Shown piece after piece: positions 47,887-56,200 of a stretch of 64,000 bases of DNA. Source of the DNA: Flavobacteriaceae bacterium YJPT1-3. GTDB lineage: Bacteria; Bacteroidota; Bacteroidia; Flavobacteriales; Flavobacteriaceae. The notes beneath the pieces are model-generated. The model did no database searches. It worked only from the letters and a program-made list of their open reading frames with translations, and was not told the DNA's origin. The stretch spans positions 1,963,501 to 2,027,500 of the forward strand of contig CP123444.1 in NCBI GenBank assembly GCA_029866965.1, read 5' to 3'. Both the position numbers and the translations under genes were made by a program. Position 1 is the stretch's first letter. The number at the start of each line of letters is the position of its first letter.

Positions 47887-48909
47887 TTATTGCGGCTCTT
47901 CTTCTGAAGGGGGCAACAATACGGTATCAATGGCGTGGATCACTCCGTTGGAGGTCTGCACATCGGTCACCAGGATGGTGCTTACGCGGCCGCGGGCATC
48001 CGTAATGGTAGGCGGTGTATCCAGGGTTAGGGTCACTTCTCCGCCGGCGGTTTGAACCACTCCGGCCTCCAGATCAGCAGCAGTCACATTGGCTCCATTG
48101 ATCACGTGCAGCAATAAAGCCGCAGTCAAGGTTGCTCCGTCAATATCTCCCAAGGCAGTTTCTCCCGTAGGATCTAACTCCAATAACAAATCGTTGAACG
48201 CATCATTATTCGGTGCGAATACGGTATAGGGTGGATTGAAATCAGCACCTGCGCTTACCTCGGTTTGCGACAAGATCCCCGGGAAGTCCGGTTGGTCATC
48301 ACGAGACAAGGCTGCCAATAAGGTGTCAAAACTTGGGTCTACACTAACAAAGGTGACGATGGTGGGCAATTCAATCACGGCATCGACCACATGTATGACC
48401 CCATTGGTCGCGTTCACATCAGCCAGCGTTACGTTGGCACCTCCGTCAAGGGCGCTTCCACCATTGATCAATACATTGTCGCCATTCTTGGTTACGTACA
48501 GATCGATATTACTGGAGCTGGTTCCATAGGTTCCTGCAGTGGCATAATATCCGGTTTCCAGATCAAACGCCATTTCTTCGGTGATCAAGACGTGATTCAG
48601 CAAAAGAGCAGTCAATACGTCGTTGGGCACCTCGCTCAAGGCCGTATCTCCCAAATAGGCTTCAAAAGCTGCATTGGTAGGTGCAAAAACGGTAAAGTTC
48701 GCATCCGCATCCGCCAGGGTGGCATCCAGGCCGGTTTGCTGTAATGCGGCTAATAAATTGGAAAAATCGGAGTCGTCGGTCACGATCTCTGCAATGGTTT
48801 GGGTGGCCGGTACCGGATCACCTCCGTCATCGTCATCGCTACACGAGCTTAGACCCAATACAAGTGCTGCTACGAGCCACAGCCGGCTTATTTTTGATAA
48901 AGTGTTCAT
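47887..48909 (-). CDS. Fasciclin lipoprotein with two FAS1 domains
   Basis: 340 residues. The SPII signal (LWLVAALVLGLSSC) is followed by SDDDDGGDP. Two FAS1 domains have H1 motifs NFTVFAPTNAAFEAYLG and PYTVFAPNNDAFNDLLL, and H2 motifs NGVIHVVDAVIELP and NGVIHAIDTVLLP. The first repeats (LLAALQQTGLDATL) are nearly the same as in the downstream three-domain paralogue, so the pair is a tandem duplication with its own promoters: TATATTTA at 48939-48932 matches the position of the box in the paralogue. Confidence 0.93.
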   Translation of the reverse strand: MNTLSKISRLWLVAALVLGLSSCSDDDDGGDPVPATQTIAEIVTDDSDFSNLLAALQQTGLDATLADADANFTVFAPTNAAFEAYLGDTALSEVPNDVLTALLLNHVLITEEMAFDLETGYYATAGTYGTSSSNIDLYVTKNGDNVLINGGSALDGGANVTLADVNATNGVIHVVDAVIELPTIVTFVSVDPSFDTLLAALSRDDQPDFPGILSQTEVSAGADFNPPYTVFAPNNDAFNDLLLELDPTGETALGDIDGATLTAALLLHVINGANVTAADLEAGVVQTAGGEVTLTLDTPPTITDARGRVSTILVTDVQTSNGVIHAIDTVLLPPSEEEPQ

Positions 48910-49110
48910 TGTTTTTAGTTTAGTGTTCCTTTAAATATAGCGGTCGGTCGCTCCTTTTTCCCCAAATCCATGTTAAATGGGAAGGGGTTCGATCACAGGG
49001 GAAACCCACCTGCCTTTTTAAAAGAATTGTTGTTCATCAGTCTTCCAACGGCGAAAGCCTTCTTAATATTTCTTTTTCACATTTTCTTATGATTTGGCTT
49101 CGGTCAGATT

Positions 49111-49124
49111 GCTTTCGCGAAACC
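49111..49124. repeat. GCTTTCGCGAAACC, near-palindrome of the family, intergenic
   Basis: One mismatch from GCTTTCGCGAAAGC, 35 bases upstream of the mnmA start. As it lies in a promoter region, it could affect mnmA expression if it binds a protein. Confidence 0.7.
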
Positions 49125-49158
49125 GAGGCATACGCCAACTATTTCGTAATTTTACCCC

Positions 49159-50364
49159 GTGAAAAAGAATCCCGAAAACAGCAGTAAAACAGTGGTCGTT
49201 GGTCTAAGCGGAGGCGTAGACAGCAGTGTGAGCGCGTACCTGCTCAAAGAGGCCGGTTATAACGTCATTGGACTCTTTATGAAGAACTGGCACGATGATT
49301 CGGTGACCATTTCTGATGAATGTCCCTGGCTGGAAGACAGCAACGATGCCATGCTGGTGGCCAACAAACTGGACATCCCCTTTCAAAACGTCGACCTGAG
49401 CGAGCAGTACAAAGAGCGTATTGTCGATTATATGTTTCGGGAGTACGAGCAAGGCCGCACCCCCAATCCGGATGTGCTTTGCAACCGGGAGATCAAATTC
49501 GACGTCTTTATGAAGATCGCCCTCGATCTGGGCGCTGATTATGTAGCCACCGGGCACTACTGTCAGCGGGATACCATCGAAGTAGATGGAACACCCGTAC
49601 ACCGTCTGTTGGCCGGAGCCGATAAAAATAAAGATCAATCCTATTTTCTATGCCAGCTCACCCAGGAGCAATTGGCCAAAACCCTTTTCCCCATCGGGCA
49701 TCTGCAAAAAAGTGAGGTACGGGAAATCGCTACTCAGCAGCAGCTGGTGACCGCCGGAAAGAAAGATTCGCAAGGCCTCTGTTTTATCGGGAAGGTGCGC
49801 TTACCCGATTTTTTACAACAGCAACTCAAACCCAAAGTCGGAGAGATCATCGAGATCCCGGCCGCGGTGGTCGAGCAGCCCGTCATGGCTTCGGGAGCAG
49901 ATACGCCTGATCTGGCGAGCTTAGCGGCCAAACCCCAGTACCGTCCAGAGCAAGGCCAGGTGGTCGGAACCCATCAGGGCGCCCATTTCTTTACGGTAGG
50001 CCAACGCAAAGGCCTGGCCGTAGGCGGTACCGCAGAACCCCTCTTTGTGATCGCCACCGATGTGGAGCACAACATCATCTATACCGGACAGGGCAAACAA
50101 CATCCGGGACTGCTGCGTTCGGCCTTAAAGGTGCATTCAGAAGAAGTACACTGGATTCGTCCTGATTTCGCGCTAAGCGTAGGCGAAGAACGACGGGTAC
50201 TAGCCCGGATTCGCTATCGCCAGCCGCTGGAAGACGCTACGCTGATCCAAACCGAAGATGGACTCTATGTGCATTTTGACCAACCGCAGACCGCCATAGC
50301 CGAAGGGCAATTCGTGGCCTGGTATGCAGGGGAGGAATGCCTGGGATCGGGCGTTATCTCATAA
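49159..50364 (+). CDS. mnmA: tRNA 2-thiouridine(34) synthase
   Basis: 401 residues with a GTG start. It thiolates U34 of tRNA for Glu, Gln and Lys. The PP-loop is [20 protein letters not shown]. The two catalytic cysteines are in [17 protein letters not shown] (first) and [18 protein letters not shown] (second). The C-terminal beta-barrel begins with [16 protein letters not shown]. An upstream TAATTTTA box overlaps the start region. The downstream NMO-like gene starts four bases after the stop, so they share an operon. Confidence 0.97.
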   Translation: MKKNPENSSKTVVVGLSGGVDSSVSAYLLKEAGYNVIGLFMKNWHDDSVTISDECPWLEDSNDAMLVANKLDIPFQNVDLSEQYKERIVDYMFREYEQGRTPNPDVLCNREIKFDVFMKIALDLGADYVATGHYCQRDTIEVDGTPVHRLLAGADKNKDQSYFLCQLTQEQLAKTLFPIGHLQKSEVREIATQQQLVTAGKKDSQGLCFIGKVRLPDFLQQQLKPKVGEIIEIPAAVVEQPVMASGADTPDLASLAAKPQYRPEQGQVVGTHQGAHFFTVGQRKGLAVGGTAEPLFVIATDVEHNIIYTGQGKQHPGLLRSALKVHSEEVHWIRPDFALSVGEERRVLARIRYRQPLEDATLIQTEDGLYVHFDQPQTAIAEGQFVAWYAGEECLGSGVIS

Positions 50365-50367
50365 ACT

Positions 50368-51306
50368 ATGAATAAGATCACTAGCCTTTTTAATATCGAA
50401 TACCCCTTGATCCAGGCCGGAATGGTTTGGAACAGTGGCTGGCGCCTGGCTGCCGCGGTCAGCAATGCCGGAGGCCTGGGCCTGATCGGTGCCGGTTCTA
50501 TGTATCCGGAGGTGCTGCGTGAGCACATTCAAAAATGCAAGCAGGCGACCGATAAACCCTTTGGGGTCAATGTACCTTTGCTGTACCCGGACATTGATCA
50601 ATTGATGGAGATCATTGTGAACGAAGGTGTCAAGATCGTTTTTACCAGCGCCGGGAATCCCAAGACCTGGACCCAACACCTGAAAGACCACGGCATTACC
50701 GTGGTGCACGTGGTCAGCAGTGTCAAATTTGCCTTAAAAGCTCAGGAAGCAGGGGTGGATGCGGTAGTGGCCGAAGGCTTTGAAGCTGGCGGTCACAACG
50801 GGCGGGAGGAGACCACCACCCTGACCCTCATCCCCATGGTACGGGAAAAGCTGGATATACCCTTGATCGCTGCCGGAGGGATCGCCACCGGAAGAGCCAT
50901 GCTGGCCGTGATGGTCTTAGGCGCTGATGGCGTACAGGTGGGTAGCCGCTTTGTCGCCAGTGAAGAATCCAGCGGTCACGCATTATTTAAGAAAGCGGTG
51001 GTCGAGGCGCAGGAGGGAGATACCGTGCTCACCTTAAAAGAGCTGGCCCCGGTACGCCTGATCAAAAATCAGTTCTACGAAGAGGTGGCTGAACTCTACC
51101 AAAAGAATCCTACCAAAGAAGAATTGCAGCAATTGTTGGGCAGGGCCCGGGCCAAACGAGGCATGTTTGAAGGCGACCTACAGCAGGGCGAACTGGAGAT
51201 CGGCCAAATCTCCGGATTGATCCATGAGATCCTTCCCGCAGCAGCCATCGTCCAAGAGATCATTGCCGAGTATCGCGAAGCTGCAGCTGAGCTGCCGCAA
51301 TGGTAA
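50368..51306 (+). CDS. Nitronate monooxygenase family protein (FMN-dependent)
   Basis: 312 residues of the 2-nitropropane-dioxygenase (NMO) TIM-barrel family. It opens with NIEYPLIQAGMVWNSGWRLA, then AVSNAGGLGLIGAGSMYPEV. The flavin phosphate loop is PLIAAGGIATGRAMLAVMVL followed by GADGVQVGSRFVASEES. VVAEGFEAGGHNGREETTTL carries the conserved His. The family oxidises propionate-3-nitronate, but many members have other roles, including FabK-type enoyl-ACP reductase, so the exact activity is open. It is co-transcribed with mnmA. Confidence 0.88.
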   Translation: MNKITSLFNIEYPLIQAGMVWNSGWRLAAAVSNAGGLGLIGAGSMYPEVLREHIQKCKQATDKPFGVNVPLLYPDIDQLMEIIVNEGVKIVFTSAGNPKTWTQHLKDHGITVVHVVSSVKFALKAQEAGVDAVVAEGFEAGGHNGREETTTLTLIPMVREKLDIPLIAAGGIATGRAMLAVMVLGADGVQVGSRFVASEESSGHALFKKAVVEAQEGDTVLTLKELAPVRLIKNQFYEEVAELYQKNPTKEELQQLLGRARAKRGMFEGDLQQGELEIGQISGLIHEILPAAAIVQEIIAEYREAAAELPQW

Positions 51307-51361
51307 GTTAGTGATCTGAATAACAGCAATTTAACAGCGGAATTTAGGCCTGTTTAGGCGT

Positions 51362-51379
51362 TAAAACTTCATAAAGTTT
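51362..51379. repeat. Inverted repeat between the NMO gene and the coiled-coil gene
   Basis: AAAACTT at 51362 pairs with AAGTTTT around CATA. It might act as a weak terminator for the mnmA-NMO operon or as an operator. No longer T-run follows. Confidence 0.4.
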
Positions 51380-51471
51380 TGCAAAATTCCCGTAGATTGA
51401 GCACTTTATAACGGTACTTAGCGTTTACACGCATAGTTAACACACATCAAAACACTTTAACTAAGAAGATT

Positions 51472-52359
51472 ATGGAAAACGAGAGTAATAATAATTCAGG
51501 AATAAAAATAGTTACCGGGATACTGGCCGTCTTGCTGGTCATCGCCGGCGCCTTTGCGATTAAACTCTACAATCAGGAGAAAAATACCAAGGCAGAATTG
51601 ACCAAGGAGAAGAATATCGTCCTTAATGACCTCAAGCAAATGGTCGGTAAATACGACGCTGTGATTGAGGAGAATAATTTGAAAGATACCGAGTTGAACG
51701 AGGCCCGCGATCGTATCCAGGGCTTGATCGATTCTGTACAGGGAATGAAGGCAGACGTAGCCTTGCTTCGTCGTTACCGTAACGAAGTGGCCAAATTGAA
51801 GCAAGAGCGTGAATACCTTTTCGCTCAAAACGATTCCCTGCGTGGGACCAATCGTCTTTTGGCCATGCGCGTAGACAGCACCACCTATGAATTGGAAGTG
51901 CAAACGCAATTGAAAGATTCCCTGGCGGCCAAATCAGAAGAATTGGCGAGCCGAGTGGCCTTGGGTGCTAGCTTAGCAGCCAATCGCTTACGCGGAGTAG
52001 GGGTGATCGAGCGTTCCAGTGGACGTTTGGTAGAAAATGACAACGCCCGTCGTGTTGATAAGGTACGTGCTTGCTATACCGTTCCTCAGAACCGTATTGC
52101 GGAACCCGGTGATAAGATGCTTTATGTACAGGTGATCGATCCTCAGGACCGCATTTTGGGAGAGAACCAAACCGTACAGATCGATAGCGTGACCAGCGTC
52201 ACCTACAGTACGATCTCTAAGTTTTACTATGAGAACAGTGCTTTAGACATTTGCGAGAACCTGTCTCCTATTGACAAGCGTTTTGCTGAAGGTCTATACA
52301 AGGTCAACATTTATGACGGTGGCCGTGTCATTGCCCAGTCTACCTTTACACTAGACTAA
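51472..52359 (+). CDS. Membrane-anchored coiled-coil protein
   Basis: 295 residues. A single N-terminal membrane helix (VTGILAVLLVIAGAFAIKLY) is followed by a coiled coil of about 110 residues (residues 35-165, with regular heptads in NIVLNDLKQMVGKYDAVIEE and VAKLKQEREYLFAQNDSLRG). The C-terminal ~125-residue globular domain is all-beta with three Cys (VRACYTVPQN, DICENLSPID). I do not recognise an enzyme family; it is conserved in Flavobacteriia as far as I recall. The topology suggests a periplasmic scaffold. It has its own start region and a strong terminator. Confidence 0.8.
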   Translation: MENESNNNSGIKIVTGILAVLLVIAGAFAIKLYNQEKNTKAELTKEKNIVLNDLKQMVGKYDAVIEENNLKDTELNEARDRIQGLIDSVQGMKADVALLRRYRNEVAKLKQEREYLFAQNDSLRGTNRLLAMRVDSTTYELEVQTQLKDSLAAKSEELASRVALGASLAANRLRGVGVIERSSGRLVENDNARRVDKVRACYTVPQNRIAEPGDKMLYVQVIDPQDRILGENQTVQIDSVTSVTYSTISKFYYENSALDICENLSPIDKRFAEGLYKVNIYDGGRVIAQSTFTLD

Positions 52360-52380
52360 GTCAACGATATATAAAAAAGA

Positions 52381-52407
52381 AAAGCCCGCGAATCGCGGGC
52401 TTTTTTT
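52381..52407. terminator. Bidirectional terminator
   Basis: AAAGCCCGCG pairs perfectly with CGCGGGCTTT around AAT. There is a T-run on the plus strand and an A-rich left flank, so it can end both the coiled-coil gene and the convergent MBL-fold gene. Confidence 0.92.
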
Positions 52408-52411
52408 GTGT

Positions 52412-53215
52412 TTAGCGGTTGGGATACCAATTCAGCTGCACCACCTCGATGGCTTCGTTGCCTTGATTGACCAGCTGTTTGAATTGATCGACGTCACTGA
52501 GTCCACCCTGGCCCCGGTAGTGGTACGGATAGACCTGTTTGGGTTGAAAGTCGAGTACGGCATCGGCAGCGCTGCTCACCGGCATGGTGTAGGGCAGGTT
52601 CATACAAACAAAGGCCTTGTCGATATTTTCCAGATTGCGCATTTCGGGGATGTCTTCCGTATCTCCGGAAAAGTACACCCGCAGGCCGTTCTGCTCGATC
52701 ACATAGCCATTGCCACGTCCTTTGGTGTGAAAGTCTTTCGCCTCTTCCCGCAGATTGTACATGGGTACTCCGGTGATTGCAAAGCCGGAAAACGTCTTGG
52801 TCTCTCCGTTGTTGAGTACCTGCGCCTGCTCCTGCAATGATGCGGATAGCTTTTCGGCTACCGCTTCGGGCACGATTAACTGGGTTTCTTCGATCATCAC
52901 GGCCTCCAGGGTTTCCACGTTGAGGTGATCTCCGTGTATATCGGTGACCAGGATAAGGTCGGGTGCCGGTTGCCCACTGAAGGCTTCTGCGCCACCCACC
53001 GGGTCTATGTAAAGCACCTGATCGCTCCAGTTCATCACCGCCGTCGCGTGCGAAATGGGCGTAATGTCAAAGTCGGCGACCGTCTCATCAGCCGTCCACT
53101 CCTTAGACTCAGCCACTTCCTCAGAGGTTCCATTTGTGGCTTCATCCGTTTTTGTTGCTATGTTCTTACAGGCGCTCAAGAGCACGCAAAGCAATGCAAA
53201 TTGTAGTGTTTTCAT
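52412..53215 (-). CDS. Metallo-beta-lactamase-fold lipoprotein (UlaG-like)
   Basis: 267 residues. The SPII signal LLCVLLSACKN gives a lipoprotein anchored at Cys. The MBL motifs are DITPISHATAVMNWSDQVLY (start strand and His), LVTDIHGDHLN (HxGDH), RVYFSGDTEDIPE and a C-terminal VYPYHYRGQGG. The family includes L-ascorbate-6-P lactonase UlaG and phosphodiesterase-type enzymes. As a secreted lipoprotein it is unlikely to be UlaG itself. It starts 19 bases after the transglutaminase-like gene, so it may be in an operon with it. Confidence 0.88.
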   Translation of the reverse strand: MKTLQFALLCVLLSACKNIATKTDEATNGTSEEVAESKEWTADETVADFDITPISHATAVMNWSDQVLYIDPVGGAEAFSGQPAPDLILVTDIHGDHLNVETLEAVMIEETQLIVPEAVAEKLSASLQEQAQVLNNGETKTFSGFAITGVPMYNLREEAKDFHTKGRGNGYVIEQNGLRVYFSGDTEDIPEMRNLENIDKAFVCMNLPYTMPVSSAADAVLDFQPKQVYPYHYRGQGGLSDVDQFKQLVNQGNEAIEVVQLNWYPNR

Positions 53216-53234
53216 AAATTACTTGGTGTTAGGG

Positions 53235-53813
53235 TTAATGAGCCATCGCTCCTTCCTCAATGGCTTGTATACATTCTTCACGTATACTCCAGAGGGTGGT
53301 ATAATCATGGGGAACGGTATCTCGTTTAATCCACTCCCTAAGGAAGTATTGATGGGTGTCCCGCTTGTAATCGGTGATCTGATTGGGCTGGATATCGAAT
53401 TCCGTAAATAGATCCTCCTCCCACAGCACATCGGTGGTATCCGGGAAGGTAAAATCATAGATCTCATCATCGTGCCGCAAATACACATGGGCTTCGAAGA
53501 GGAAGTCCAGACCGTATTTGTTGAGAATAGGCCCCACGTGAGGGGTGTTGTCTGTGGTCATTTTGTAAATGCCTAGATTCAGACTGATGCTGGTAAAGCC
53601 ATTTTCATCGGCTACTGCCTTTAGGAATGCATGTTTGGTGGTACAGCTGCCGTGGCCTTGTTCCAATAGAGAGGCGTAATCAGCGGGGTTTGTATTTCGC
53701 CCGTAGGGCAGCCGGGCAATACGATCAACCACCTGGAGGTAAGAGGAATCCCCGCGACTGATCAGCATTTTACTCAGAGGCCCTTCTGGTTTGAGTTTAA
53801 AATCGGGTAACAT
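53235..53813 (-). CDS. Transglutaminase-like protein, uncharacterised
   Basis: 192 residues, cytosolic. The order of three blocks suggests a Cys-His-Asp transglutaminase/papain-like fold: EQGHGSCTTKHAFLKAVADE (Cys followed by a helix), LFEAHVYLRHDDEIYDFTFP (His on one strand and Asp on the next). Between them is GFTSISLNLGIYKMTTDNTP. This is my inference from the pattern; sequence similarity to known transglutaminases is low. The likely partner is the MBL-fold lipoprotein downstream, 19 bases away. Confidence 0.6.
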   Translation of the reverse strand: MLPDFKLKPEGPLSKMLISRGDSSYLQVVDRIARLPYGRNTNPADYASLLEQGHGSCTTKHAFLKAVADENGFTSISLNLGIYKMTTDNTPHVGPILNKYGLDFLFEAHVYLRHDDEIYDFTFPDTTDVLWEEDLFTEFDIQPNQITDYKRDTHQYFLREWIKRDTVPHDYTTLWSIREECIQAIEEGAMAH

Positions 53814-53951
53814 AATAATGAACTAGGAGGTTAGTTAGGGTAAGGTATAAAAAAACAGGCATAGAATGAGGACTTCCTACAGCTCTTTTATCAACCATCT
53901 CCGCCTAATAACTTCCGCTTTCGTATTTTAGTCCTTCTTTAAAATCGCATC

Positions 53952-55121
53952 ATGACGAATAAAAAACCCGGTATCAACACCATTCTGACCCATGTAGGGG
54001 AGGTGGAGGATACTCAATTTCGGGGAGCCGTTTCTCCCATTTACATGTCTTCCTCCTATGCCTTTATGGACGTAGATGTCAAGCGGTACCCGCGCTACTT
54101 CAATACACCCAATCAGGAAGCCTTGTGCAAGAAGATGGCCATGCTCGAAGACATGGAAGACGCCCTCATCTTTGGGAGTGGTATGGCTGCCGTAAGTACC
54201 ACCTTGTTGGCCTTTTTAAAGCAGGGCGATCATGTGGTGCTGCAAAAAACACTTTACGGCGGGACCTATAATTTCGTGGTCGAAGAGTTTGACCGTTTTG
54301 GGATCACCTACACCTTTACCGAGGATCTCACGAAGGCCGCTTTCGCGAAAGCGATCACACCCAAAACCAAAGTGCTGTACATCGAAACCCCCAGCAATCC
54401 CTTGATGACCATCACCGACATGCAGATGGTTTCTGATCTAGCCAAAGCTCACGGAATTATCACCATGATCGACAATACCTTCGCTTCTCCGGTCAATCAA
54501 CAGCCCCAGCATTTTGGGATCGATCTGGTCATCCACAGTGCCACCAAATACATGGGGGGGCATAGTGACCTGTGTGCAGGAGCCGTAGCCGGTTCTGCCG
54601 AGCACATCAAACGCATCTGGGAGTTGGCCAAGAATCTGGGCGGTAGTCTGAGTGATTTTACGGTCTGGATGCTGGAGCGCAGCTTAAAGACCATGGGGGT
54701 GCGCGTCAGGGCTCAAAACGAGAATGCGCATCGAATGGCGAAATGGCTGGATAGCAAAGAAGCGGTGTCGCGGGTGTACTATCCCGGACTCGAATCGCAT
54801 CCCGGTCACGAACTGGCCAAGCGTCAAATGCATGATTTTGGCGCCATGCTCTCCTTTGAACTGGAGGGTCAATGGGATGCTGCCGCCTTTCAAAAGGCTC
54901 TGCGGCTCATCAAACCCAGCATGAGTCTGGCCGGAGTAGAATCGACCATTCTTTCTCCCACCTTGACCTCGCACGCCTTGCTGAGTCCCGAAGAACGGGC
55001 GCATCAGGGTATTGCGGATGGATTACTGCGCTTTTCCGTAGGCCTGGAAGACCTGGCCGATCTGCAAGAGGACATCAATCAGGCCCTGGCAGCAGTAGGC
55101 GCACAAACCACAATGGCATAA
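53952..55121 (+). CDS. PLP-dependent trans-sulfuration enzyme (cystathionine/methionine gamma-lyase-like)
   Basis: 389 residues of the Cys/Met metabolism PLP family. The cofactor Lys is in DLVIHSATKYMGGHSDLCAG; other motifs are FGSGMAAVSTTLLAFLKQGD, TKVLYIETPSNPLMTITD and MIDNTFASPVNQQPQHFGID. It may act as a cystathionine gamma-lyase or gamma-synthase or as a methionine gamma-lyase; residues that separate them cannot be read reliably here. A perfect GCTTTCGCGAAAGC copy at 54339-54352 encodes AAFAKA. It starts the operon with bshB1, which begins two bases after its stop. Confidence 0.92.
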   Translation: MTNKKPGINTILTHVGEVEDTQFRGAVSPIYMSSSYAFMDVDVKRYPRYFNTPNQEALCKKMAMLEDMEDALIFGSGMAAVSTTLLAFLKQGDHVVLQKTLYGGTYNFVVEEFDRFGITYTFTEDLTKAAFAKAITPKTKVLYIETPSNPLMTITDMQMVSDLAKAHGIITMIDNTFASPVNQQPQHFGIDLVIHSATKYMGGHSDLCAGAVAGSAEHIKRIWELAKNLGGSLSDFTVWMLERSLKTMGVRVRAQNENAHRMAKWLDSKEAVSRVYYPGLESHPGHELAKRQMHDFGAMLSFELEGQWDAAAFQKALRLIKPSMSLAGVESTILSPTLTSHALLSPEERAHQGIADGLLRFSVGLEDLADLQEDINQALAAVGAQTTMA

Positions 55122-55123
55122 GT

Positions 55124-55840
55124 ATGAAAGTAGATATACTGGCGATAGGCGCCCATCCGGACGATATAGAATTGAGTTGTGCCGCAACCCTGGCCAAAGA
55201 GATCGCTAAAGGAAAAACCGTAGGCTTGCTGGACCTGACCCGGGGGGAATTAGGCACCCGGGGAACGCCGGAAATCCGTCACCAGGAAGCCACCCGTGCC
55301 GCTGAATTACTGGGGGCTCGCTTTCGCGAAAACTGTGGCCTGCCGGACGGATTTTTAGTCAACGACAAAGCCAGTCAGCTCAAGATCATTGAAGTGATCC
55401 GCTGGTGCCAACCGGAGATCGTTTTATGCAACGCCCTGGAAGACCGGCATATTGATCACGGTAAGGGCGCCCGACTCGCCTCGGATGCCTGTTTTTTAAG
55501 CGGACTGAAAATGATCGAGACCACTCGCGCGGGTCAAGCCCAGACCCACTGGAGACCGCGGGCGGTCTACCACTACATCCAATGGAAGAATCTAAAACCC
55601 GATTTTGTGGTTGACGTCAGCGGTTTTATGGATCAAAAACTGCAAGCCGTCCTGGCCTATAAATCCCAGTTCTACGACCCGAAGGAGCAGGGCGATCAAA
55701 CCCCCATCTCCAGCGAAAATTTTAAAGACAGCATAACCTACAGGGCTCGTGATTTGGGTCGATTGATTAATACCGAACACGCAGAAGGCTTTACCGTAGG
55801 GCGATTGCCTGCCGTCGATTCGATTTTTGACTTGATCTAA
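55124..55840 (+). CDS. bshB1: Bacillithiol biosynthesis deacetylase BshB1
   Basis: 238 residues of the LmbE/PIG-L zinc deacetylase family. It removes acetyl from GlcNAc-malate in bacillithiol synthesis. The zinc motif is AIGAHPDDIELSCAATLAKE; others are LLDLTRGELGTRGTPEIRHQ, CNALEDRHIDHGKGA and AVYHYIQWKNLKPDFVVDVS. The GTP-like opening and 'TRGELGTRG' are those of BshB1. It starts two bases after the PLP enzyme, suggesting joint control of cysteine supply and a low-molecular-weight thiol. A GCTTTCGCGAAAAC near-palindrome at 55320 encodes ARFRENCG. Confidence 0.93.
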   Translation: MKVDILAIGAHPDDIELSCAATLAKEIAKGKTVGLLDLTRGELGTRGTPEIRHQEATRAAELLGARFRENCGLPDGFLVNDKASQLKIIEVIRWCQPEIVLCNALEDRHIDHGKGARLASDACFLSGLKMIETTRAGQAQTHWRPRAVYHYIQWKNLKPDFVVDVSGFMDQKLQAVLAYKSQFYDPKEQGDQTPISSENFKDSITYRARDLGRLINTEHAEGFTVGRLPAVDSIFDLI

Positions 55841-55876
55841 TAGCCGACGAATTGCAATGAATTTCATGAAAAAGGG

Positions 55877-55907
55877 TTGCTAAAATTTGGCAATTGTGTT
55901 ACATTTG
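55877..55907 (+). promoter_or_regulatory. Promoter of the tRNA-His gene
   Basis: TTG at 55877-55879, a 20-base spacer and TACATTTG at 55900-55907, a very good Bacteroidota promoter, about 60 bases before the tRNA. Confidence 0.75.
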
Positions 55908-55967
55908 CACCCGCTAGAAAATACAGCGCCATGGGGTGGGGTATTCTTTAGCATCGATTGAAAAATG

Positions 55968-56041
55968 GTGGTTGTAGCTCAGTTGGTTAGAGCGCCTGAT
56001 TGTGGTTCAGGAGGTCGTCGGTTCGAGACCGATCTTCCACC
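55968..56041 (+). tRNA. tRNA-His (anticodon GTG)
   Basis: A cloverleaf with D arm GCTC...GAGC, anticodon arm CCTGA-TTGTGGT-TCAGG (GTG), variable AGGTC and T arm GTCGG-TTCGAGA-CCGAT. The 7-bp acceptor pairs at five of seven positions; two T-T mismatches (positions 5-6) are seen. The base before position 1 is G, as required for tRNA-His. The 3' CCA is not encoded (the genome reads CCAA after the acceptor C). Confidence 0.93.
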
Positions 56042-56050
56042 CAAAAGTAG

Positions 56051-56079
56051 AAGCCTTTCAGCAATGAAGGGCTTTTTTT
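56051..56079 (+). terminator. Terminator of tRNA-His
   Basis: AAGCCTTTCA pairs with TGAAGGGCTT around GCAA, followed by a T-run of at least seven. Confidence 0.9.
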
Positions 56080-56101
56080 GTTTTACCGTCTACCGACTAT
56101 C

Positions 56102-56143
56102 GGTCATTGAGTGTTGCTGCGACAGCAGCAATGTATCGAAATG
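56102..56143. repeat. REP-like single palindromic element, copy C
   Basis: GGTCATTGAGTG, core TTGCTGC-GACA-GCAGCAA (a perfect 7-bp stem), TGTATCGAAATG. The flanks equal those at 32360 and 35471, while the core palindrome is different. It lies between the tRNA-His terminator and the terminator of the M28 gene. Confidence 0.85.
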
Positions 56144-56147
56144 ACAT

Positions 56148-56176
56148 AAAAAAAAGCCTCTCCAAACAGAGAGGCC
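56148..56176 (-). terminator. Terminator of the M28 lipoprotein gene
   Basis: On the minus strand GCCTCTC pairs with GAGAGGC around TGTTTG, followed by a run of eight T. Confidence 0.9.
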
Positions 56177-56200
56177 CTTCCGACTTAATTGATTGGTTAA

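Noticed and set aside
55968-56143. tRNA-His as an integration site for a mobile element
   Set aside because: No duplicated 3' tRNA fragment, integrase or phage gene is visible; the neighbouring repeat belongs to the REP-like family.
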